From contig NZ_JAUSYN010000002.1 in NCBI RefSeq assembly GCF_030816915.1, forward strand, positions 5,593,501 through 5,657,500: a DNA stretch of 64,000 bases. Direction: 5' to 3'. This document shows, in pieces, positions 1 through 8,449 of this stretch. Both the position numbers and the translations under genes were made by a program. The stretch's first letter is position 1. Every line of letters starts with the position of its first letter. The notes under the pieces are model-generated. The model worked only from the letters and a program-made list of their open reading frames with translations, was not told where the DNA came from and did no database searches. This DNA is from Streptomyces sp. B3I8 (GTDB lineage: Bacteria; Actinomycetota; Actinomycetes; Streptomycetales; Streptomycetaceae).

Positions 1-725
1 ACCACGAGGGCGCCCGCGAGCTGACCCGGCGGCTGGCCGGCTCGGTGCGCACGGTCACGTACGGGGCGGCCGACGACGCCGACGTGCGCGTGCTGTCCGT
101 CGTGCCGCACGGGCTGACCAGCGAGGTCACCGTCGAGCTGGACGGTGCCCCGCTCACCTTCACCGTCTCCGTCCCCGGCCGGCACTACGCGCACAACGCG
201 GTCGCCGCGCTCGTGGCCGGCCGGGCGCTCGGCATCCCGGCCGTCGAGCTGGCCCCCGCCCTCGCCGCCTACCGGGGTGTCAAGCGGCGTCTTCAGCTCA
301 AGGGCGAGGCGGCCGGCGTCCAGGTCGTCGACTCCTACGCGCACCACCCCACCGAGATGACCGCCGACCTGGAGGCGATGCGCTCCGGGACCGAGGGCCG
401 CATCCTCGTCGTCTTCCAGCCGCACCTGTTCTCCCGCACCCAGGAGCTGGGCAAGGAGATGGGGCAGGCCCTCGCCCTCGCGGACGCCTCGCTCGTCCTC
501 GACATCTATCCCGCCCGCGAGGACCCGATCCCCGGCATCACTAGCGAGCTGATCATCGACGCGGCCCGGGCCGCCGGCGCCGACGTGCGTACCGTGCACG
601 GCATGGACGAGGTGCCCGAGGCCGTCGCGGGAATGACGGAGCCCGGCGATCTCGTTCTCACCATGGGCGCCGGAGACGTGACCGACCTCGGTCCGCGCAT
701 CCTGGAGCGCCTCGCGCGACGGTAG
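1..725 (+). CDS. murC: UDP-N-acetylmuramate--L-alanine ligase, C-terminal part
   Basis: The reading frame is already open at the left edge (codons start at base 3) and ends with TAG at 723-725, so only about 240 C-terminal residues are present. MurC adds L-alanine to UDP-MurNAc using ATP, the first step of the cytoplasmic peptide-stem pathway of peptidoglycan. Visible Mur-ligase features are HNAVAALVAGRALGIP from the central domain, the C-terminal-domain motif SYAHHPTEM, PHLFSRTQELG, LDIYPAREDPIPGI and TMGAGDVTDLG. These are typical of MurC rather than MurD, MurE or MurF. The N-terminal nucleotide-binding half lies outside the window. msrB follows 74 bp downstream on the same strand. Confidence 0.96.
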   Translation, partial: HEGARELTRRLAGSVRTVTYGAADDADVRVLSVVPHGLTSEVTVELDGAPLTFTVSVPGRHYAHNAVAALVAGRALGIPAVELAPALAAYRGVKRRLQLKGEAAGVQVVDSYAHHPTEMTADLEAMRSGTEGRILVVFQPHLFSRTQELGKEMGQALALADASLVLDIYPAREDPIPGITSELIIDAARAAGADVRTVHGMDEVPEAVAGMTEPGDLVLTMGAGDVTDLGPRILERLARR

Positions 726-799
726 CCGTCGCGGCAGCGGCGGTGGCGCCGACAACGGGTCAACGGGTCCACGGATCTACGGGTAAAGGGGTGGCAGTC

Positions 800-1207
800 A
801 TGGCGTACGACGTCGACAAGCCGGACGAGCAGTGGCGCGCGGAGCTGAACCCGGCGGAGTACGCGGTGCTCCGCCAGGCCGCCACGGAGCCGGCGTTCAC
901 CGGTGAGTACACCGACACCAAGACCGAGGGCGTGTACTCCTGCCGCGCCTGCGGTGCCGAACTGTTCACCTCCGGCACCAAGTTCGAGTCCCACTGCGGA
1001 TGGCCGTCCTTCTACGACCCGAAGGACACCGACGCGGTGGAGCTGATCCAGGACCGGACCCACGGGATGGTCCGCACCGAGGTGCGCTGCGCCCGGTGCG
1101 GTTCACACCTCGGGCACGTGTTCGAGGGAGAGGGGTACCCCACCCCCACGGACCAGCGGTACTGCATCAACAGCATCTCGCTGCGACTGGCGCCCGACGA
1201 GAGCTGA
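800..1207 (+). CDS. msrB: Peptide-methionine (R)-S-oxide reductase MsrB
   Basis: A 135-residue cytoplasmic repair enzyme that reduces the R-epimer of methionine sulfoxide in proteins. Two zinc-binding Cys pairs are visible (SCRACGAELF and CARCGSHLGHVFEG), with the family motif HCGWPSFY and the catalytic cysteine in RYCINSISLRL near the C-terminus. Length fits a free-standing MsrB. I chose the ATG at 800 because the purine-rich GGGTAAAGGGG lies just upstream; the frame stays open to 743, but that extension has no family character. A strong hairpin lies 5 bp after the stop codon. Confidence 0.95.
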   Translation: MAYDVDKPDEQWRAELNPAEYAVLRQAATEPAFTGEYTDTKTEGVYSCRACGAELFTSGTKFESHCGWPSFYDPKDTDAVELIQDRTHGMVRTEVRCARCGSHLGHVFEGEGYPTPTDQRYCINSISLRLAPDES

Positions 1208-1211
1208 CAGA

Positions 1212-1241
1212 GGCCGCCAGGGGTGTTCGCCCCTGGCGGCC
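1212..1241. terminator. Bidirectional hairpin terminator between msrB and the TPR gene
   Basis: Perfect 12-bp inverted repeat GGCCGCCAGGGG / CCCCTGGCGGCC with a six-base loop (TGTTCG). It sits between convergent stop codons at 1207 (plus) and 1267 (minus). There is no U-run, as is usual in Streptomyces. Confidence 0.85.
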
Positions 1242-1266
1242 GTGGCCGGTCGGCCCTTCCGGCCGG

Positions 1267-3456
1267 TCAGTTCTCCCAGCCGGTCCACGCCTCCAGCTCG
1301 TCCTCGGTGACCTCGTACTCGGCCGTCACCCGCTCGGCCTCCGCCGTGGCCCCGCGGGCCCGCAGGATCCGGACGAGGACCACCGCCGCGTGCCACGCCG
1401 TCTCGTCCCAGGGGTCGTCCTCGCCCCCGGCCGGTACGTTTAGGGCGGCGCGGGCCGCCTCCTCCGCGGCGTCCGGGGCGCCGAGCAGGAGCCGGATGCT
1501 CGCCAGCCCGGCCAGCACATCGCCCAGCAGCCGCACGGCCTCGTCGAGACCCGTGCCGTCCGTCGTTTCCCGGCCCGCCGCTGCCGCCCTTCCCCCTCCC
1601 GCGTCGGCCGCTCCGTCCCGCGTCGCCGCTCCGACGGGCGTCGGCGCGGTGAGCAGGGCGCGGGCCGCCTCCAGCTGTCCTGCCGCCTCCTCGGTCCGCC
1701 CCTCGGCATACAGCACACGGGCGCAGGCGAACCGTAGTCCGGCCCGGTCCTCGACCGGGGCCGCCGTTGCCTCCGCTCCGGCCAGCGCGGCCTCCGCGTC
1801 GGCCAGCAGCGCGCCCACCGTCGCCGGGTCCGGACGGCAGGACAGGGCCCGGCGGAGCGCGGCCAGCCGCTCCGCGGTCCGGCCGGCCGCGGCGAAGCCA
1901 CGGGCGGCCGCCGCGTGGCGGCGCGACGCCTCCGGCCCGTACCCCAACCACCGGCCGAGCAGGTCCTCCAGCTCCGGACGCGGGGGCAGCCCGGGTATCT
2001 CCCCGGTCCGGGACCCGGTCCCGGAGCCCGGCTCGTCGTCCAGGAGGGACCGCAGATGGCGGGCGGCCTCCCTCCGCAGACGGCCGTCGGCGTAGGCGTG
2101 GGCCAGCAGCAGGCGGCAGCGGTCGGCGTCCTCGGTCATGCCGAGGCGGTTCAGCTCACGCACCGCTTCCTCCGCGGCCTCCTGCGCCTCCTGCGTCCGC
2201 TTCACCTCCAGCAGTGCCTCGGCGACGGCGACCCGGGTGCGCGCCGCGGTCGCGAGGTCGCCTGCGGCGGTCGCGGCGGCCACCCGCTCGACCAGCGGCC
2301 GGACGCGCTCCGCGCCGGGCTCGGAATCCGTGTGGGCGGCGGTGGAGAACACGGACAGCGGCAGCGGCTCCCCGATCGGTCCGGCCGCCATCCACCGGCC
2401 GAGCCGGGTGCTCTGGTGGTCGTTGCCGTTGCGGGTGTCGAAGCGGGCCGCGATCCCCCGGGCCCGCTCCCGCAGTTCGACGGCGAGCGCGGCCACCGTG
2501 ACGTCCGGGCGGCGCCGCCCCTTTGCCGTCGGGAACCGCAGCGTCCGCCCGCCCTCGCCGTGCCGCTCCAGCTCGCTCAGCACGGCCACCGCCGCCGCCG
2601 CGAACTCCCCCTCGGCGAGCGGGGTCCGGGCGTCGTCCAGCCAGGACAGATGGCGCTCGACCAGGTCCAGTCCCCGCAGTGCGTTGCCGGTGTGCACGCA
2701 GAACAGCAGGTGCAGAGCCAGCTCGGCCAGGTGGTGCGGGTTGTCGCGGATCCGCCGGTAGGCGGTGCGGTGGGCCTCGACGGCCTGCGCGCCGCGCCCG
2801 GCGCGGACGTAGGGCAGCAGCAGTTCGGAGTTGATCCACTGCGGCTGCTCGGAACACCCCGAGGTGCGGGCCGGCTCCCCGATCCGTATCGCCTCCTCGT
2901 CCCGGCCCAGCGCGACCAGGGTGCGCACCTGGCTGCTCGGCACGCAGCCGGAGCAGTCCGACAGCCCGTCGCGCCGGGTGCGGGACATCTGCTCGTAGAA
3001 GTCCTGCGCCCGGTCCAGCTCACCCACACTCTCCGCGATCAGCCCGCGGTGCTGGAGCACGGCGTGCATGCTGTGGCCGCCGCGCCGGTACCGGCGCTCC
3101 ATGTCGTCCAACAGGTCATGGGCACGCCCCAGCGGGATCTCCGGAAACTGGTGGACGCTGTAGATCATCCACTTGATGTTCCACAGCAGCCGGTGCTCGG
3201 CACCCGCGCCGAACCGCTCGGGCTCGCGGTCGTAGGCCGCCAGGCACCAGGAGTAGGCGAGGAACGCCTTGGCCGGGACCCAGCCGTGCTGGAACACCGA
3301 TGTGGCGTTCATCCGTACGTCGAAGGCGAACTCCACCAGGCCGAGCGCGTCCGCGTGGCGCATCACCTCCTCCAGGGCCGCGAACTTCGCGGGCCCCTTC
3401 GGCATGGCGAACGTGGTGCGGTAGAGCTCGCGCACCTGCTGTTCGGTACGGCTCAT
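1267..3456 (-). CDS. Large TPR-like helical protein coupled to Hsp90
   Basis: A protein of 729 residues, almost entirely helical and rich in Ala, Arg, Leu and Glu. Many stretches look like tetratricopeptide helices, for example LDRAQDFYEQMSRTRRDGL, LGRDEEAIRIGEPAR and KRTQEAQEAAEEAVREL. No catalytic motif, signal peptide or membrane segment is seen. The start ATG at 3456 overlaps the stop codon of the upstream Hsp90-like gene (ATGA), so the two are almost certainly co-transcribed and translationally coupled. The frame stays open far upstream, but that part lies antisense to nothing and inside the Hsp90 gene in another frame, so it is not coding. A co-chaperone or scaffold role is inferred from this coupling, not shown. 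The C-terminal third could be a separate domain. Confidence 0.85.
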   Translation of the reverse strand: MSRTEQQVRELYRTTFAMPKGPAKFAALEEVMRHADALGLVEFAFDVRMNATSVFQHGWVPAKAFLAYSWCLAAYDREPERFGAGAEHRLLWNIKWMIYSVHQFPEIPLGRAHDLLDDMERRYRRGGHSMHAVLQHRGLIAESVGELDRAQDFYEQMSRTRRDGLSDCSGCVPSSQVRTLVALGRDEEAIRIGEPARTSGCSEQPQWINSELLLPYVRAGRGAQAVEAHRTAYRRIRDNPHHLAELALHLLFCVHTGNALRGLDLVERHLSWLDDARTPLAEGEFAAAAVAVLSELERHGEGGRTLRFPTAKGRRRPDVTVAALAVELRERARGIAARFDTRNGNDHQSTRLGRWMAAGPIGEPLPLSVFSTAAHTDSEPGAERVRPLVERVAAATAAGDLATAARTRVAVAEALLEVKRTQEAQEAAEEAVRELNRLGMTEDADRCRLLLAHAYADGRLRREAARHLRSLLDDEPGSGTGSRTGEIPGLPPRPELEDLLGRWLGYGPEASRRHAAAARGFAAAGRTAERLAALRRALSCRPDPATVGALLADAEAALAGAEATAAPVEDRAGLRFACARVLYAEGRTEEAAGQLEAARALLTAPTPVGAATRDGAADAGGGRAAAAGRETTDGTGLDEAVRLLGDVLAGLASIRLLLGAPDAAEEAARAALNVPAGGEDDPWDETAWHAAVVLVRILRARGATAEAERVTAEYEVTEDELEAWTGWEN

Positions 3457-5267
3457 CGGGCACCCCCGGCGACGGCCCGGCCGATGAGGCCGAGGAAGGA
3501 CTGGTTGAGCACGGCGGTGTCGGCCGGGCGCAGGGGATGGTGGCCGAGCAGCAGCGCCTGCACGTACAGGCCCTCCAGACAGGTCGCGCGCAGTTCGGCG
3601 TCCTCCAGCGCCAGCACCTGGCGGGCCAGCGCGTTGCGGTGGTTGAGGACCAGACGGGGGCGGGGCTCCTCGGCGGTCTCGAAGCTGCCGAGGATCGACG
3701 CCCACACGTCGTCCGCCCGCTCCTTGGCCTCCCGCAGGTCGACCTGGAAGGCGGTGTCGTCGTCGAGGAGATACAGCGCCGGGAGCCCGGACGGCTCGAA
3801 GGCCCGTACGAGGAGGTCGCAGCCGAGGCGGGCGAGCACCCGGTCGGCGGCGGCGAGGGTGACGGCGAGGGCCTGCTCCTCGGCGGAGGCCAGCCGCTCC
3901 AGGTGCGTCGTCAGGTCGGCCGCGCGCAGCGGCTCCGCCTCGACCTGTTCGCCCACGGTGGCCAGCCGGTCGATGATCTGCGCGTCGTACACGTAGCCGG
4001 CGTTGACCACGGCGAGCCCCTGGGCGGCGGCCACGGGGGCGAGCTGGCGGAACTCGTCGACCAGCGGGGTGAAGCGCACCACCCCGTACCGCTCCCGGAA
4101 CTCGGCCAGGGTCAGCGGGCCGACGTTGGTCTCCATCGGCCAGTAGTCCGTGACCAGCCGCAGCATCTCGTCGTCGTGCAGGGCCAGCGCCTTCACGCCC
4201 AGGTGGTGGACACGCAGGAACTCCCGCAGCCGGGCGGGGCTCTGCCGGCTGAGCCGGACCAGCCAGTCGCGCAGGCCCGCGCCGAGCGCGTCCCGCGTGC
4301 CCTCCAGCAGGGAGTCCTCGTACAGCGCCTCGCGGCTCGCGGTGGGCCGCAGCTCCGAGGTGTCCGCGACGCAGCGGACGAAGAAGGCCCACTCCGGCAG
4401 CAGCCGCTCGGCGCCCTCGGAGAGCAGCATCTGCTTGAGGTAGACGCGGTGCCGGGCGGGAACCGCGGGGTTGGCGGGCATCGGCAGGACGAAGGCGACG
4501 CCGCGCAGCCCGGACTCCGCGGCGTCGAGGTCCACCACGTCGAAGGGGGTGAAGCCGAACACCTGCTCGCAGTACGACCCCAGCCGGGCCCGGCGTTCGC
4601 CCGGGTCCTCGCCGGCGGGGCGGTCCCAGGGGGCGGGGCCGCCGGTGACCTCGGCGCCGTCCACCGTGACCGTGTGCGGGAGATGGGCGCCGTAGTGGGT
4701 CACCAACTCGGTGACGGCCTCCCGGGTGAGGAGGTGCTCACAGCCGGGGCGGGGCCGCAGGGTGACCGTGGTGCCCGGCTCGGCACGCTGGGCGTCGGCC
4801 GGGGCCGGACGCACCGTGTAGCTGCCGTCGGAGCGGCCGTGCCACAGCACCGTGGGCTCGCCGGCGCGGCGGGTGATCACCTCGATGGCGTCGGACACCA
4901 TGAAGCAGGACAGCAGCCCGATGCCGAACTGCCCGAGGAACTCGTGCCGCGCGAAGCCCAGCTCGTCCCGCTTGGAGCTGCGGCCGATGGTGGCGAGCAG
5001 TTCGTGGACCTGCGCCTCGGTCAGACCGATGCCGTTGTCCTCGATCGTCAGGGAGCCGTCCCCGGTGGCCTCACCGGATGTCAGGCCGATCCGGCCGATC
5101 GGGCCGGGTGCCTCGCCGGCGTCCGTGCCGTGCGTGCCGTGCGCGGCGGTGATCGCGTCCACCGCGTTCTGCAGCAGCTCGCGGATGTACACCTGCGGGC
5201 TGGTGTAGAGGTGATGGCTCAACAGGTCGACGATCCCGCGCAGATCGACACGGAAGGTTTGGCTCAC
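3453..5267 (-). CDS. Hsp90-family molecular chaperone (HtpG-like)
   Basis: A 604-residue GHKL ATPase, slightly shorter than E. coli HtpG. N-terminal ATP-site motifs are present in order: YIRELLQNAVDAI (the helix with the Mg-binding Asn), IEDNGIGLTEAQVHELLATIG (motif with the adenine-contacting Asp) and FLGQFGIGLLSCFMVSD (lid and glycine motif). The middle domain includes FVLPMPANP and RVYLKQMLLSEGAERLLPEW, and RELRPTASREALYEDS-like sequence (seen as LRPTASREALYED) is typical of Hsp90. The C-terminus ends GRAVAGGAR, with no MEEVD. The start is GTG at 5267 with GGGGAGAG upstream. Its stop overlaps the start of the TPR gene by 4 bp. A perfect palindrome lies upstream at 5315-5328. It is a divergent Streptomyces Hsp90, so I give no htpG symbol. 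Confidence 0.92.
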   Translation of the reverse strand: MSQTFRVDLRGIVDLLSHHLYTSPQVYIRELLQNAVDAITAAHGTHGTDAGEAPGPIGRIGLTSGEATGDGSLTIEDNGIGLTEAQVHELLATIGRSSKRDELGFARHEFLGQFGIGLLSCFMVSDAIEVITRRAGEPTVLWHGRSDGSYTVRPAPADAQRAEPGTTVTLRPRPGCEHLLTREAVTELVTHYGAHLPHTVTVDGAEVTGGPAPWDRPAGEDPGERRARLGSYCEQVFGFTPFDVVDLDAAESGLRGVAFVLPMPANPAVPARHRVYLKQMLLSEGAERLLPEWAFFVRCVADTSELRPTASREALYEDSLLEGTRDALGAGLRDWLVRLSRQSPARLREFLRVHHLGVKALALHDDEMLRLVTDYWPMETNVGPLTLAEFRERYGVVRFTPLVDEFRQLAPVAAAQGLAVVNAGYVYDAQIIDRLATVGEQVEAEPLRAADLTTHLERLASAEEQALAVTLAAADRVLARLGCDLLVRAFEPSGLPALYLLDDDTAFQVDLREAKERADDVWASILGSFETAEEPRPRLVLNHRNALARQVLALEDAELRATCLEGLYVQALLLGHHPLRPADTAVLNQSFLGLIGRAVAGGAR

Positions 5268-5314
5268 GGACTCTCCCCGGACATGGATACCCCCCGGGGG
5301 AAGGACGAGCCCCG

Positions 5315-5328
5315 GTGCTGATCAGCAC
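5315..5328. promoter_or_regulatory. Palindrome upstream of the Hsp90-TPR pair
   Basis: The perfect 14-bp palindrome GTGCTGATCAGCAC lies about 50 bp upstream of the GTG start of the Hsp90-like gene. It does not match CIRCE or the HspR HAIR element as I know them, so the regulator is unknown. It could be an operator or part of a transcript-end structure for the upstream lipoprotein gene. Confidence 0.4.
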
Positions 5329-5463
5329 TTTAGGGCCGGATACTGACAACGCCGAACGAATATCGCGCACACGTTCGGGGGTGGCGATCGGCGGGGAGCG
5401 GGGAGCGGGGAGCGGACGGCGGGACCGTGCCGTCGGCCACCCGTGACATCAGGCGGCCCGCCG

Positions 5464-6219
5464 TCAGCCCCCCGTGCCGTCGCGCAGTGCCGTCAGCTTC
5501 ACCGACGACGAGTTGCCGGACACCGGGACCTCGCCCCCGGTCCACCGCACCGACAGGTGGTCCCGCTCGTCCGGGGGCGTGACCAGCAGCGAGACCGGGG
5601 TGGCGGTACGCGCCTCGCTCAGCTCCGGGTTGGAGAACGACACCCCCGCCCACGCGCTGTGGCCCGGCGTCAGCCTGATCGTCGTCTTCGTGTCGCCGGT
5701 GCGCACGGGGTCCGGGCCGAGCTGCTTGCCGGAGGCGTCCGTGAAGGCGGCGCCCGGGTAGCCGCGCACGGTGCAGGTGCGGTGCGAGGTGTTGGTCAGC
5801 ACCACGGAGAAGTTCTCCTGCCCGGCACCGGGATGGTTCGCGCCGAGCGAGGCGGCCAGCTCCGAGGTGTGACAGCGGGCGCCCGAAGCGGACGAGGAGT
5901 CGCCGTTCGACGCCCCCCGCGTGCCCTTCGTTCCGTCCGACGCGCCGGGGGCCGCGGAGGCGGAGTCCGAGCCGCTCCCGCCGCCCGGGCCGGTCGTGGC
6001 GCTGCCGCCGGAGGCCCGGCCGGTCGTGGCGCCAGAGGTGTGCGGGCCGCTCGTGGAGCCGTCGTCCGCACCGCAGGCGGCGACGAGGCCGAGCGCCCCG
6101 GTCACCGCGACGAGGGCCGCGGCCCGACGGAGGGCGGAGGACCGCCGCGGCCGCCGTACGGGGGTGGGGGAGGGGGAGTCAGTGGGGGAAGCAGGTGACG
6201 TGGGGGGAAGGACGGTCAT
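5464..6219 (-). CDS. DUF4232 lipoprotein
   Basis: A protein of 251 residues. The chosen ATG at 6219 has AGGAG 10 bp upstream; the frame is open to 6330 but that part reads as non-coding. The basic N-terminus is followed by a hydrophobic stretch and the lipobox LVAACG, so it should be lipid-anchored outside the membrane. A Ser/Gly/Thr-rich linker of about 75 residues follows. The C-terminal 130 residues carry DUF4232 character: RCHTSELAASLG, NFSVVLTNTSHRTCTVRGYPG and HSAWAGVSFSNPEL, with Cys residues that could pair. DUF4232 proteins are common secreted actinobacterial proteins of unknown function. Confidence 0.85.
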   Translation of the reverse strand: MTVLPPTSPASPTDSPSPTPVRRPRRSSALRRAAALVAVTGALGLVAACGADDGSTSGPHTSGATTGRASGGSATTGPGGGSGSDSASAAPGASDGTKGTRGASNGDSSSASGARCHTSELAASLGANHPGAGQENFSVVLTNTSHRTCTVRGYPGAAFTDASGKQLGPDPVRTGDTKTTIRLTPGHSAWAGVSFSNPELSEARTATPVSLLVTPPDERDHLSVRWTGGEVPVSGNSSSVKLTALRDGTGG

Positions 6220-6312
6220 CTCGACAACACTCCTGGAGTCGCATCGCGCGTGCTCGGCGAGCCGGCGCACGGCGGCAGGCTGCCCCCTCATGGTGGTCCG
6301 ATGCGGGGTGAT

Positions 6313-6347
6313 GCGGGAAAATCTCGACAAACGCGAGACTTTTCCGC
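6313..6347. repeat. Imperfect inverted repeat in divergent promoter region
   Basis: Arms GCGGGAAAATCTCG and CGAGACTTTTCCGC match at 12 of 14 positions around a short spacer (ACAAAC plus one G). It is unusually A/T-containing for this genome and sits about 95 bp upstream of the lipoprotein start and about 205 bp upstream of the ABC operon. It could be an operator for either gene. Confidence 0.5.
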
Positions 6348-6440
6348 AGAGCGATCAAGGCCGGCCCGGCCGATCATGGCTCGTGGACGCGCCGTGGCCC
6401 GAAGGTCGCCCGCCATACCGCCGCAACACCGGCCGTCTAC

Positions 6441-6486
6441 ACTCTCCCCCTACGGCCTGCGTGACTCTCCCCCCACGGCCTGCTTG
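6441..6486. repeat. 23-bp tandem direct repeat upstream of ABC operon
   Basis: Two adjacent 23-bp units, the first beginning ACTCTCCCCCTACGGCCTGC and the second ACTCTCCCCCCACGGCCTGC, identical at 21 of 23 positions. They end 65 bp upstream of the TTG start of the ABC ATPase gene. Direct repeats at this position could bind a regulator or span the promoter. Confidence 0.6.
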
Positions 6487-6551
6487 TCAGTGATCATAAA
6501 AGTGACCCGAACAAAGCAGTTCCCGGCCACACCCGAAGGGTTTGCGGCGTC

Positions 6552-7676
6552 TTGATACGCATAGATTCAGTCACGAAGCGATACCCGGACGGCACAGTGG
6601 CGGTCGACCGCCTGTCGCTGGAGATTCCGGACCGCTCCATCACGGTGCTCGTCGGACCGTCCGGCTGCGGCAAGACGACGACCCTGCGGATGATCAACCG
6701 GATGATCGAGCCCAGCGAGGGCACCATCCTGATCGACGGCGTCGACATCCAGAAGCAGCCGGTCAACACGCTGCGCCGGGGCATGGGCTACGTCATCCAG
6801 AACGCGGGCCTCTTCCAGCACCGCACGATCGTCGACAACATCGCGACCGTGCCCCGGCTGCTGGGCTGGAGCAAGGACCGGGCGCGCGGCCGGGCCCGGG
6901 AACTGATGACGCGGGTCGGACTGGACGCCTCGCTCGCGAGCCGTTACCCGTACCAGCTCTCCGGCGGCCAGCAGCAGCGCGTCGGTGTCGCCCGCGCGCT
7001 CGCCGCGGACCCGCCCGTGCTGCTGATGGACGAGCCGTTCTCCGCCGTCGACCCGATCGTGCGCAAGGGCCTCCAGGAGGAACTGCTGCGCATCCAGGAG
7101 GAGCTGGGCAAGACCATCGTCTTCGTCACGCACGACATCGACGAGGCGATCCGGCTCGGCACCATGGTCGCCGTGATGCGCACCGGCGGCCACCTCGCGC
7201 AGTTCGCGCCGCCCGCCGAACTGCTCTCCTCGCCCGCCGACGCCTTCGTCGAGGACTTCCTCGGCGCCGACCGCGGCATCCGCCGGCTGTCCTTCTTCAC
7301 CACCGCCGGTCTGGAACTGACCACCACCCCCGTCGTCGCCGTCGACACCACCGCCGAGCAACTGGCCGCGCGCGAGGCGGAGAACACCGCCCCGTACCTC
7401 CTCGTCACCGACCTCGACGGCAAACCGCTCGGCTGGTGCGCCCCGGAGGAATTCCCCGGCGCCGAGCCCGGCCAACTGCTGTCCTACGGCAGGCCGTTCG
7501 AGTCCGGCAAGGACTCGCTGCGGGCCGCCCTGGACTGCGCGGTGCTCTCGCCCACCGGCTGGGCGGTCGCCGTCGACGCAGAGGGCCGGGCCGTCGGCGT
7601 CGCCTCCCAGGAGACCATCGGCGAGGCCATCCGCGCCGCGCACGCCGAGCGCCGGAAGGCGGACGTCGCCGGATGA
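6552..7676 (+). CDS. Quaternary-amine (OpuC/ProV-type) ABC transporter ATPase
   Basis: A 374-residue ATPase that should energise uptake of glycine betaine, choline, carnitine or a related quaternary amine. The Walker A motif is GPSGCGKTTTL, the Q-loop region is YVIQNAGLFQHRTI, the signature is LSGGQQQRVGVARAL, and Walker B is VLLMDEPFSAVDP, followed by the switch His in FVTHDIDEAI. The last ~120 residues (from about 255) form the C-terminal regulatory extension with two CBS-like repeats (PYLLVTDLDGKPLGW and GWAVAVDAEGRAVGVAS), typical of osmoprotectant ATPases. The start is TTG at 6552 after GAAGGG. The stop overlaps the next start (ATGA). Confidence 0.93.
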   Translation: MIRIDSVTKRYPDGTVAVDRLSLEIPDRSITVLVGPSGCGKTTTLRMINRMIEPSEGTILIDGVDIQKQPVNTLRRGMGYVIQNAGLFQHRTIVDNIATVPRLLGWSKDRARGRARELMTRVGLDASLASRYPYQLSGGQQQRVGVARALAADPPVLLMDEPFSAVDPIVRKGLQEELLRIQEELGKTIVFVTHDIDEAIRLGTMVAVMRTGGHLAQFAPPAELLSSPADAFVEDFLGADRGIRRLSFFTTAGLELTTTPVVAVDTTAEQLAAREAENTAPYLLVTDLDGKPLGWCAPEEFPGAEPGQLLSYGRPFESGKDSLRAALDCAVLSPTGWAVAVDAEGRAVGVASQETIGEAIRAAHAERRKADVAG

Positions 7677-8449
7677 ACGGCTTCTTCGACATTCCGAGCG
7701 ACCTCCAGCACAGCTGGCTCGGCCTGATCGGGCTGCACCTGCGCGAGGCGCTGATCCCGGTCCTGGCCGGGCTCGTCCTGGCGCTGCCCATCGGGCAGCT
7801 GTGCGTCCGGCTGCGCTGGCTGTACCCGCCGGTGCTGTGGGTGACGACCGTGCTGTACGCCGTCCCGTCGCTGGCGTTCTTCGTCGTCCTGATCGACTAC
7901 ACCGGCCAGAGCGAGACGACGGTGATGATCCCGCTCGCCGTGTACAGCCTGGTGGTGCTGGTCCCCGCCATCGTCGACGGCGTCCGCTCGGTCCCGCAGG
8001 AGACCCTCGCCGCCGCCACCGCCATGGGCTTCGGACCCGTACGCCGCTACCTCCAGGTGCAGTTGCCGATCGCCGTACCCGCCCTCATCGCGGGGCTGCG
8101 GATCGCCACGGTCTCCAGCATCTCCCTGGTCAGCGTCGGCACCCTCATCGGCAACCAGGGCGCGCTCGGCAACCTGCTCGCCGACGCGATGTTCTACCAC
8201 CGCACCGCGCTCGCGGTGAACTCCGTGGTCACCACGGCCGTCCTCGCCATCGTCATCGACGCCCTGCTGGTGCTGCTGCGCAAGGTGCTCACCCCCTGGG
8301 CACCGCCCTCCTCCGGCGGTACCCGGACGGCCCGGCGCGGCGGCCGCCGACGGCTGCCCGGCCGGCCCGCGCAGGAGCAGACCGTACGGCCCGAACCGGC
8401 CGCGCCCGCCGTGCAGGGCGCCGCACCCGTGAAGGACACCGCCCGATGA
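7673..8449 (+). CDS. Quaternary-amine ABC transporter permease (first)
   Basis: A 258-residue inner-membrane permease of the BPD transport family with about five or six hydrophobic helices (for example LIPVLAGLVLALPIGQLCVR and ALAVNSVVTTAVLAIVIDAL). The EAA cytoplasmic loop is seen as LAAATAMGFGPVRRYLQVQLP. The ATG at 7673 overlaps the stop of the ATPase gene, and its own stop overlaps the start of the next permease. It pairs with that second permease as the OpuCB/OpuCD-like pore. The C-terminal ~45 residues are Arg/Pro/Ala-rich and probably cytoplasmic. Confidence 0.92.
   Translation: MNGFFDIPSDLQHSWLGLIGLHLREALIPVLAGLVLALPIGQLCVRLRWLYPPVLWVTTVLYAVPSLAFFVVLIDYTGQSETTVMIPLAVYSLVVLVPAIVDGVRSVPQETLAAATAMGFGPVRRYLQVQLPIAVPALIAGLRIATVSSISLVSVGTLIGNQGALGNLLADAMFYHRTALAVNSVVTTAVLAIVIDALLVLLRKVLTPWAPPSSGGTRTARRGGRRRLPGRPAQEQTVRPEPAAPAVQGAAPVKDTAR

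Larger units (their letters stand above)
6220..6551. other. 332-bp divergent intergenic region
   Basis: Lies between the minus-strand DUF4232 gene and the plus-strand ABC operon and should hold both promoters. It contains an imperfect inverted repeat (6313-6347) and a 23-bp tandem duplication (6441-6486), listed separately. No convincing -35/-10 pair and no additional ORF are seen. Confidence 0.7.

Noticed and set aside
6552..6554. Possibility that the ABC ATPase starts at a later ATG rather than TTG 6552
   Set aside because: The residues MIRIDSVTKRYPDG encoded from TTG are the normal family N-terminus, and the first in-frame ATG lies after the Walker A motif.
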